From assembly GCA_903952145.1 (NCBI GenBank), contig CAJBES010000307.1, forward strand, positions 1 through 38,975: 38,975 nt of DNA, read 5' to 3'. The notes under the pieces are model-generated. The model had not been told where the DNA came from. It searched no databases and was given only the letters and a program-made list of their open reading frames with translations. A program made the position numbers and the translations under genes. Origin of the DNA: an uncultured Opitutaceae bacterium. GTDB taxonomy: Bacteria > Verrucomicrobiota > Verrucomicrobiia > Opitutales > Opitutaceae. Positions 31,747 through 38,975 of the stretch are shown one piece after another; the first letter of the stretch is position 1, and each line of letters begins with the position of its first letter.

Positions 31747-33017
31747 ACACACCCGCCATCCCGGCTGATCATCCGGTCATATTGATCGTCGACGACGAAC
31801 CCGTCGCCCTGACCGCCCTCAGGCTCACACTGGAGCGCGAGCACTACCACGTTGTCGCCGTCGCAAGCCCGCTCAAGGCCCTGTCCATTCTCGCCGAACG
31901 TGATTTCGCCGTCATTATCTCCGACCAACGCATGCCGGAGATGCTGGGGCTGGATTTCCTCATCGAATGCAAACGCCTCCGACCGCATTCTTCGCGCATC
32001 CTCATCACCGCGGTGCTTTCCCTGCCCACGCTTGTTGACTCGATCAACAAGGGTGAAATTTTCCGCTTCGTCGCCAAACCTTGGCTGCGCGAAGAACTCA
32101 CCGCTACAGTGCGCAATGCCATCCAGCGCCACGAGCTGATCGCACACAACACCACACTGCAGGCGGAAACAAACCGCCTGAACGACGAACTGCAGGCCGC
32201 CAACACCGCGCTTGAGGCCAAAGTGAACGACCTTGAACAAGAGCATCTGAAGCTCGACGGACTCAACAATGAGCTGGCAACCTCCTACGAACACTCCCTC
32301 GAACTCTGCCGCCGAATCCTAACCACCTTCGACCCCGTGCTCGGTGGCCAAGCCAAGATGCTGGTCGAGGTCTGTAGGCACATGTCCGAGACCGAGCATT
32401 TCAACGAGGACGAACGCCGCATTCTCCGCTCGGCTCCATTGTTATGCGACCTCGGCCTGATCGGCATTCCGCGCGAGCTGTTTCGCACGTTCCGCTCCCA
32501 CCCCGAGCGCCTGTCCGAGCGCGAGCGAGTCATGTTGCGCAATCATCCCGTTTTTTCGCAAACTCTCGCCACTTATGTCGATAGCCGGCCGGCCTTGGGC
32601 GAAACCATCCGTGCGCATCACGAGCGCTTCGACGGTCTTGGCTACCCCGACGGCCTCGCCGGGAATAGCATCCCCTGGACTGCGCGTTGCCTTGCTGTTG
32701 CGGTGGATTTTGTCGAATCCGACCTCCCGAAGCAGGGCACGCTCGCGGCCATCCTGGCAGGCTCCGGCCAGGCTTACGATCCCGAGGCGGTGCGACTTTT
32801 CCTTAAGGTCACACAACTCGCCCGACTGCCGCGACAAGTGCGCGAAATCATGCTTGAGGAACTCGAGGCCGGTATGGTGCTGGCCAGCGGCATCTACAGC
32901 CCGCACGGCCTGTTGCTCGTTGGCGAAGGCCAGACACTGGGAGCGCCGACGGTCGCAAAAATTCGCAGTCATAATCAAGTGACACCCATCCAACAGCGTC
33001 TGTTGGTATATTTGTGA
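31743..33017 (+). CDS. Response regulator with degenerate HD-GYP domain
   Basis: The start is at the ATG at 31743, overlapping the cheB stop (ATGA); 424 residues. The receiver (10-125) has DDE (17-19), phosphoacceptor Asp61 in IISDQRMPEM and the FVAKPW lysine. A coiled coil spans ~135-185. The HD domain keeps the overall HD-GYP order but is altered: the usual HDIGKIGIP is CDLGLIGIP (Cys235, Leu238), while NHP (His268), HHERFDGLGYPDG (His292-His293) and GYP remain. Loss of the HD histidine, a metal ligand, makes c-di-GMP phosphodiesterase activity doubtful, and a binding or output role is more likely. The C-terminal ~100 residues are unassigned. Similar RpfG-type proteins control motility and biofilm. 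Confidence 0.82.
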   Translation: MNTPAIPADHPVILIVDDEPVALTALRLTLEREHYHVVAVASPLKALSILAERDFAVIISDQRMPEMLGLDFLIECKRLRPHSSRILITAVLSLPTLVDSINKGEIFRFVAKPWLREELTATVRNAIQRHELIAHNTTLQAETNRLNDELQAANTALEAKVNDLEQEHLKLDGLNNELATSYEHSLELCRRILTTFDPVLGGQAKMLVEVCRHMSETEHFNEDERRILRSAPLLCDLGLIGIPRELFRTFRSHPERLSERERVMLRNHPVFSQTLATYVDSRPALGETIRAHHERFDGLGYPDGLAGNSIPWTARCLAVAVDFVESDLPKQGTLAAILAGSGQAYDPEAVRLFLKVTQLARLPRQVREIMLEELEAGMVLASGIYSPHGLLLVGEGQTLGAPTVAKIRSHNQVTPIQQRLLVYL

Positions 33018-33177
33018 GCTGGTAAACATAATTTTATCCGGAAATCGCTCAATTTCCCACCGGCTAGGTCGTTAGTCCATCAAGGCCCGGTGCGTCTGGC
33101 GCCCAGCCCACCATCTTCATGTCAGACCTCCTCACATTCTCACCGGCGGAACGCCCAGTGCAGCCCACTTTTTGACC

Positions 33178-33702
33178 ATGGCCGGAGCCCCGACCATCGC
33201 GGCACTTTTTACCCAGCGCATCATCATTGGCGTGGGGGACGTGGCCGTCTCCAATAATCAACAGGTGGTCCTCAGCACCTATGCCCTTGGGTCCTGCATC
33301 GGCGTCATCGCCTACGATCCCTTTACCAAGGTCGGCGGTATTCTGCATCTGATGCTGCCCGACTCGTCTATATCGCCCGACAAAGCCGCTCAACAACCCG
33401 CCATGTTCGCCAACACCGGCCTGCCCCTGCTCTTTCGCGCAATGATCGGCCTCAAAGCCGATCGCCACCGCATGAACGTGCTCGTCGCCGGTGGCGCCGG
33501 CATGCTCAGCGGGTCCGACCCGTTTAAAATCGGTGAGCGCAACACCGACGTCACCCTCCTCTTGCTGAAAAAAAACGGCATCAGAGTCAGCCACCAAGAA
33601 GTCGGCGGCACGATCAACCGCACCTTGCATCTTGAGATCAGCAGCGGCTGTGTCAGCCTCAAGACTCCCGTCGGCAGCAGCCAGTTTAACCTCGTCTCCT
33701 GA
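33178..33702 (+). CDS. cheD: Chemoreceptor glutamine deamidase CheD
   Basis: The start is at the ATG at 33178, giving 174 residues; a TTG two codons earlier is less likely. The CheD core is intact: GVGDVAVSNNQQVVLSTYALGSC, with Thr34, Cys40 and His57 (in GGILHLMLPDS). Their spacing (6 and 17) is the same as in Thermotoga CheD, where these residues catalyse deamidation. VLVAGGAGML and the IGERNTDVTLLLL segment follow. CheD deamidates receptor Gln and can bind CheC/CheX-type phosphatases; the cheX gene 1.3 kb downstream suits that. A 160-bp gap precedes it. Confidence 0.92.
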   Translation: MAGAPTIAALFTQRIIIGVGDVAVSNNQQVVLSTYALGSCIGVIAYDPFTKVGGILHLMLPDSSISPDKAAQQPAMFANTGLPLLFRAMIGLKADRHRMNVLVAGGAGMLSGSDPFKIGERNTDVTLLLLKKNGIRVSHQEVGGTINRTLHLEISSGCVSLKTPVGSSQFNLVS

Positions 33703-33810
33703 TGGGTTCACGCTGGCAAAGAAATCACCCCTGTGCGTGTGCAGCATTCTACCCCTATCGAAAGATGCCTTGCCCTGCAAGGAATGCAGCGTTGGTCAAG
33801 TGTATGCCGC

Positions 33811-33829
33811 CAGCCGGAAAATCCGGCTG
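33811..33829 (+). terminator. Hairpin downstream of cheD
   Basis: CAGCCGGA and TCCGGCTG form a perfect 8-bp stem with an AAA loop, 108 bp after the cheD stop. It is followed by ATCTTCGG, not a U-run, so it may be a rho-dependent or processed 3' end, or unrelated to termination. Confidence 0.35.
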
Positions 33830-34000
33830 ATCTTCGGCACGTTTAGGTTAGACTTACGCCGTGGCGAATGGGGCCCTTGAATTGGGCGCGCAATCGCTTG
33901 TAGCCCGACTTCCGCAAATGGAGGCAATGGGCGGTAGAAGTGATTGATGGTGCGTGCAACGAGGCCAAAGGTCGCCACTACACACCGGACGCGGACTGCG

Positions 34001-34395
34001 GATCATGGGCGGTGGTTGCGACGGCAGCGTCAGCACGACGCGGTCGAGCAGGAGGGCTACGTCACGACCGAGCTCGGTGCGGCGCACGAGTAGCAGCTCG
34101 CGGCCGTCGGTGGTCGGCACGGCGACGTCAAGCAATTGGACGGTGGCAAGTTTTCCCAGGAACACCCGCGGCTTCAGGCCGGGGGCCAGACCGCGCAGTT
34201 GCCGGCACCGCGTGATCGACAGGCCATAGGCGTGAAACGCAACGAACAGGTGCGCCTCGAACCGCTCGGCCTTATGATGGAGGATGGGCCTCAGGCCGAG
34301 GTCACCATTGAGCGTGCGGACGCTTCCTCGACGTGGCAGAGTTGCATGTAGCAAGGCCAGATCAGTGCGGATCGTTGGCCAGCAGCTTCACGGTC
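34001..34395 (-). pseudogene. Decayed transposase, IS1634-like C-terminal piece
   Basis: Translation of the minus strand gives LIWPCYMQLCHVEEA, then after a one-base loss near 34325, FRTLNGDLGLRPILHHKAER, FEAHLFVAFHAYGL and finally VVLTLPSQPPPM. The Y-x-Q-L-x-x-V-E-E-A-F-R-T-L-K-x-D-L-x-x-R-P-I pattern is the C-terminal end of IS1634-family DDE transposases, including the final catalytic Glu region. A further shift near 34370 separates KLLANDP from LIWP. The N terminus of this protein is missing. It lies between cheD and cheX. Confidence 0.6.
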
Positions 34396-34423
34396 GCAGC
34401 GGTGCCCGCCCAGTTGGCTCACG

Positions 34424-34800
34424 GACCCAAACGCCAGGCTCAGGTCGATGAGCGTCGAGTCGACGGCGTAAACCGGCGCATCCAGATCAAGCGCCCCCGG
34501 TTCATCGGCGTAAAGGCGGCGTGCGCGCGCGATCAGCTTGCGGGCGAGCGCCGCAAACAAGCGTCACTCCCGCTCCTCGTTGGCTCGGGCCAACGGGCTG
34601 CGCGTGACACGCGTGCGAAGGCCCAAGTGGTAAGCGACCGCCGGCTGCGTGCTCAGACAAGCCTCGATGTCGCGCAGGCTCTCGCGAAAAGTCATCTGCG
34701 CGAAGGCCAGCGCGAGAAAGTGATCCCACGCCGGAAACTGCCGTCGTGGCACCTTTTGGTTTGCGCAACTTGCAGTGCTTCGAGTGCAACCCTGCTTTCA
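34424..34800 (-). pseudogene. Decayed transposase, IS4-like N-terminal piece
   Basis: Minus-strand frames give FPAWDHFLALAFAQMTFRES then LRDIEACL and VTRSPLARANEERE, stopping at 34564. After a frameshift near 34562, FAALARKLIARARRLYADEP and APVYAVDSTLIDLSLA follow. These match the N-terminal domain and first catalytic Asp (VDSTLIDL) of IS4-family transposases with a DUF4372-type N terminus. The rest of the IS4 catalytic core is missing and the sequence joins the IS1634-like remnant. No clear terminal inverted repeats or target duplication were seen. Confidence 0.6.
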
Positions 34801-34986
34801 CCAGACGCGTTCAAGGCGTCACGGGCTTTCAGGACCGACCGCTTGCTTCATTTATTGCCCTGTCGCGAACCATGAATATTGCCCGCACCGCCTGAATTCG
34901 GCCCGGTCATTAAGTTTTGCAGAGAATTCTACAGTTGGTGCCGCTCTGCGCCGATATCGTCCCTACCGCTCTCCATTTCACGCACC

Positions 34987-35523
34987 ATGTCCGCCACAGC
35001 CGCCATCAACGAACAGTTGCTTCGCGAGAATATCACACGTGCCATAAACGATGTGTTCAGCACCATGCTTGGCCGTGAGCCTACATTCATGGGCTGCACC
35101 AATATCCTGCCGGATGACGGAATGTCGCCCCCGGCCTCCGGGCCAGCCAGCGGCAACACCACTTTCGTCGTAGGAACCGTCGGTTTTGTTGGTGATATCA
35201 ACGGCCTGATTTACCTATACCTTGACGAGACTCTCGCCCGGCACAGCACCTGCCATCTGCTTGGCATGAACGAGGCGGAACTTGAACAGGCCGGCGACGA
35301 GGTGATTAATGACGCCATCGGCGAGATCACTAACATGACCGTCGGCAGTTTCAAGAGCGGCCTCTGCGATGCCGGCTACATGTGCAAACTCACGATCCCC
35401 TCCATTCTGCGGGGCAGCAATTTCAGGATCGAGCCCACCACCGCAACCACCCGCTACCTCTATCATTATGAGTCTGCCGGGCATAAGGTAACCGCCGATA
35501 TTCTCATCCAGACCGATGAATGA
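34987..35523 (+). CDS. cheX: Chemotaxis phosphatase CheX
   Basis: The start is at the ATG at 34987 (MSATAAINEQLLREN); upstream in-frame sequence is not protein-like. 178 residues. The CheX/CheC-family core is seen in GTVGFVGDINGLIYLYLDE, the helix EAELEQAGDEVINDAIGEIT, and catalytic Glu113 and Asn116 in GEITNMTVG (the E-x-x-N motif that attacks CheY-P). The tail is LTIPSILRGSNFRI. CheX dephosphorylates CheY. The ATGA at the 3' end overlaps the next gene by 4 bp, coupling it to a receiver-STAS protein that it may act on. The nearest partner upstream, cheD, lies 1.3 kb away across a mobile-element scar. Confidence 0.9.
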   Translation: MSATAAINEQLLRENITRAINDVFSTMLGREPTFMGCTNILPDDGMSPPASGPASGNTTFVVGTVGFVGDINGLIYLYLDETLARHSTCHLLGMNEAELEQAGDEVINDAIGEITNMTVGSFKSGLCDAGYMCKLTIPSILRGSNFRIEPTTATTRYLYHYESAGHKVTADILIQTDE

Positions 35524-36701
35524 TTTTCAACACCACCGTCATGCGCTACAAAGTTCTCACCGTTGATGATTCTAGGACCGTCCGCATCATCGTGCGGAAG
35601 GCCTTCAAGTCCTATGATTGCGAAATTCTTGAGGCCGGCAACGGTGTCGAGGGTTTGGCGATCGCCGCCAAGGATTCGCCTGACCTCATCTTGCTCGACG
35701 TCACTATGCCCGTGATGGACGGCGTGGAGATGCTGACGAAGATCAAGTCCGACCCGCAGCTCAAGGGTATCCCCGTCATCATGCTCACCGCCGAGGGTGG
35801 TCGGGACAACGTGCTCAAGATCGCTAAGATTGGCGTGCGTGATTATCTGGTGAAACCATTCAAGGAAGAAACGCTCATCGAAAAGGCGGGCCGCGTTATT
35901 GACCTCAAACCCCTCTCCGATCAGCCCACAAAGGCCAAATCGATCTTCGATCCGGCCGACATCCTCGCCGTCGAAGACAAGCCTGCCATCATCCAGCAGA
36001 TTCAGGAAGGCTTGAAGCATATGCCCTGGAAGATCCACGGCGTCAGCACGCAGGGCGAAGCCTTGGATTACTGCACGAAAACACCGCCAGACCTCGTGCT
36101 GATGAGCTTGTCGTTACCCGAGGAGTCGGCTTTCAACCTGTTCCGCATCATGCGGACCAACATAAAGACAAAATATACACCAATTTTTGCCCTCGCCGTC
36201 AAAACAGAGACCGGGCAGCAGCAGCAAGCGCAGACCGTGGGTTTCTCAGCCCTTATCACCAAGCCGATCGATTTGGGCGAACTTGAAGCCAAGATGTGCA
36301 AATCGATGAACCTCGATACTTCGCGACGCTATTTTTCAATTGAGCCCGGTTTCCTCATGATGCGCTTGCCGGAAAACTGCTCCCCGGCGGTGCTGGCCGA
36401 GGTCGCCAATTACCTGAAACCTAAATTTTCCGAGGCTGTTGACGCCGGCCACACTCGCATGATTATCGATATTCACGAGCTAAAGACCCTCCACATGGGT
36501 GTGATCAAGCTGCTTTTTCAAGCCATGCAAACCTGCCGCGAATTGACCCTGCAGTTCGCACTGGTGGGGAATGCCCAAATCGTCAGTGAGTGCAAGGGCT
36601 TCGAAGATACGCGCAACTGGCTGTTCTGCGATTCTATCGATGAAGCGAAGTCCACTCTTGGGAAACTCGGCGCGGCCGTCCCGCAAATGGCCTCGGCCTG
36701 A
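35520..36701 (+). CDS. Receiver-receiver-STAS fusion protein
   Basis: 393 residues from the ATG at 35520 overlapping cheX; an internal ATG at 35541 is an alternative. Domain 1 (8-130) is a complete CheY-like receiver: VDDS pocket, phosphoacceptor Asp60 in LILLDVTMPVMDG, Thr90 and Lys112 (VKPF). Domain 2 (~145-262) keeps the receiver outline (ILAVEDKPAIIQ, LITKPIDLGEL), but Ser196 replaces the phosphoacceptor Asp in DLVLMSLSLP. Domain 3 (~278-380) is STAS-like, with MIIDIHELKTLHMG where anti-anti-sigma factors carry the phosphorylated Ser in IDSSG; Ser is missing. A phosphorylation-controlled partner switch is plausible, with CheX as the likely phosphatase. I know no named protein with this exact architecture. 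Confidence 0.8.
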   Translation: MIFNTTVMRYKVLTVDDSRTVRIIVRKAFKSYDCEILEAGNGVEGLAIAAKDSPDLILLDVTMPVMDGVEMLTKIKSDPQLKGIPVIMLTAEGGRDNVLKIAKIGVRDYLVKPFKEETLIEKAGRVIDLKPLSDQPTKAKSIFDPADILAVEDKPAIIQQIQEGLKHMPWKIHGVSTQGEALDYCTKTPPDLVLMSLSLPEESAFNLFRIMRTNIKTKYTPIFALAVKTETGQQQQAQTVGFSALITKPIDLGELEAKMCKSMNLDTSRRYFSIEPGFLMMRLPENCSPAVLAEVANYLKPKFSEAVDAGHTRMIIDIHELKTLHMGVIKLLFQAMQTCRELTLQFALVGNAQIVSECKGFEDTRNWLFCDSIDEAKSTLGKLGAAVPQMASA

Positions 36702-36863
36702 GCCAGCCGCAGCCAGGATAATTTGGAATTGCTGGCGGTGCGTAGCGTGCGTTGTCCGCTTATTTTTCGACTTGGCCAAAGAACCGCGACGGGGCACATG
36801 CCCTCACTCGATCTTGGTTTATTCTAGCGGCTTGGCTGCGCCCGATGGGGCAAAAGCCTGTGG

Positions 36864-36904
36864 CAGTGGCGATTCATTGATGGTCGCCACTGATTATCAG
36901 TGGC
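36864..36904. repeat. Three CAGTGGC half-sites in alternating orientation
   Basis: CAGTGGC occurs at 36864-36870 and 36898-36904, and its complement GCCACTG at 36886-36892. Together they make two overlapping palindromes, one with an 11-nt loop and one nearly uninterrupted. This looks like a binding-site array or the end of a decayed mobile element. Confidence 0.6.
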
Positions 36905-36991
36905 ATGTCCGCCCTGCGCGAGTTTTTCTAGGTGGCGGTCAACGCCGGCGCTACCTTGCCCTGGCGGGGGAACACCGGCTGGAGACAAACC

Positions 36992-37007
36992 GACCATGCG
37001 CATGGTC
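36992..37007. repeat. Perfect 16-bp palindrome
   Basis: GACCATGCGCATGGTC is its own complement. It lies 184 bp upstream of the sigma-54 activator start and is a possible operator. Confidence 0.5.
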
Positions 37008-37190
37008 TGCGCCATCTCAGTTGCGACATGCCAAGACGGGCCGTTTTCCCGCCTGTGAAGTAGCTCCGGCGTCATCTCAATTTTCTGCCAATGTAAATCT
37101 CATCGTGCGTCGCGCACCACCAGAGCGCCGGTTTTTATTGTCTCGCACTGGGGGATGTCTAGCAGATCGTTTTGCATTTCTGATACCGGC

Positions 37191-38666
<1,476 letters not shown>

Positions 38667-38975
38667 TACGCACGCGGGCCTTTGCCGACTGAATATAGGG
38701 CGGTTTGAATATTGACGTCTTCCGGGCGAGAACCTTCCTAAGAACTTCAGCAAAATAGGGTTTCTTCCTACCGACGAGGCGGTTGCCACTTCTTCGACCA
38801 TGATGGTATTCATGCCGGCAGTTTTTGATGGTGTTGGCACGGTCGCTCACACACCGCGAAGCGAACAAAAAAACGAGAGAGCGTAGTAGCACACGGCAAC
38901 TCGAGGATCATGCCAAGGCGCTGTTGGACAACCGGCGTTGAAGCTCAAGTTTTAACTCACGGCACTCTGTGTGCA
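38667..38975. other. 3' intergenic stretch to the window edge
   Basis: 309 bp with no convincing ORF; a minus-strand frame overlapping the activator gene has poor composition. No hairpin with a T-tract was found to terminate the activator transcript. Confidence 0.4.

Larger units (their letters stand above)
33830..34986. other. Decayed mobile-element region between cheD and cheX
   Basis: Apart from the two transposase remnants, no gene is supported here. Open frames on both strands are short or have unusual composition. The stretch breaks the chemotaxis operon, so cheX may be transcribed from a promoter inside it, but none was recognisable. Confidence 0.5.
36702..37190. promoter_or_regulatory. 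Upstream region of the sigma-54 activator gene, with palindromes
   Basis: 489 bp without a supported gene. It contains a tight set of dyads. AGTGGCGA (36865-36872) pairs with TCGCCACT (36884-36891). The latter overlaps a second palindrome, 36886-36904 (9-bp arms GCCACTGAT and ATCAGTGGC around a single T). Further on is the perfect 16-bp palindrome GACCATGCGCATGGTC (36992-37007). No -24/-12 element with correct spacing was found, so this gene is probably not itself sigma-54 dependent. Confidence 0.5.

Noticed and set aside
33118-33174. 18-codon reading frame just before cheD
   Set aside because: ATG to TGA a few bases upstream of the cheD ATG could be a coupling leader peptide, but it has no ribosome site and no other support.
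34901-34960. Possible sigma-54 promoter upstream of cheX
   Set aside because: TTGGTGCCGCTCTGC has the right look, but the GG-to-GC spacing is 11 nt and not 12, and the -24 box is poor.

Overview
The window is high-GC bacterial chromosome that reads like a member of the Verrucomicrobiota, most probably an Opitutaceae-like bacterium. This is an inference from a compact 19-gene flagellar operon, HDOD regulators, and a ceramidase-like/URO-D/Gfo-Idh-MocA/DegT catabolic cluster typical of PVC-group genomes. No rRNA or tRNA gene was seen to confirm it.

Layout. (1) 1-6.1 kb: the 3' end of a six-hairpin glycosidase-like gene (+), a degraded intergenic stretch, then four minus-strand genes: Gfo/Idh/MocA oxidoreductase, URO-D-fold protein, DegT/StrS aminotransferase and ceramidase-like protein. 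Two in-order pieces of a decayed response-regulator gene lie on either side of these four genes, as if the block had been inserted into it. (2) 6.5-9.7 kb: a three-gene ABC exporter with HlyD/MacA-like adaptor, FtsX-like permease and LolD-like ATPase (+). (3) 9.9-15.1 kb: minus-strand accessory genes: an HDOD protein overlapping a small membrane protein, a 102-aa repeat protein, a 6-phosphofructokinase and a second HDOD protein. (4) 15.4-29.6 kb: one minus-strand flagellar operon, flgB-flgC-fliE-fliF-fliG-fliH-fliI-fliJ-motE-like-fliK-flgD-flgE-fliL-fliM-fliN-fliO-fliP-fliQ-fliR. It builds the MS ring, C ring, export gate and ATPase, and hook scaffold. (5) 29.8-38.7 kb: plus-strand chemotaxis and regulatory genes: cheR, cheB, a receiver-coiled-coil-degenerate HD-GYP protein, cheD, a decayed transposase region, cheX, a receiver/degenerate-receiver/STAS fusion and a sigma-54-dependent response regulator.

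How they fit together. A near-consensus sigma-54 (-24/-12) promoter overlapping a 20-bp palindrome lies immediately upstream of flgB. The sigma-54 activator at the far end of the chemotaxis cluster (intact GAFTGA, receiver Asp and Fis-type helix-turn-helix) is the obvious candidate to drive the flagellar operon. CheR/CheB/CheD act on chemoreceptors and CheX dephosphorylates CheY. cheA, cheW, stand-alone cheY, flhA, flhB, motA/B, rod/ring genes and flagellin are not in this window and must lie elsewhere if the organism is motile.

The most unusual observations are the REC-REC*-STAS* fusion coupled to cheX, the nearly leaderless sigma-54 promoter with its palindrome, clustered palindromes upstream of the sigma-54 activator, and the split response-regulator remnant around the metabolic block. 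Function calls rest on reading motifs by eye; no database search was run.
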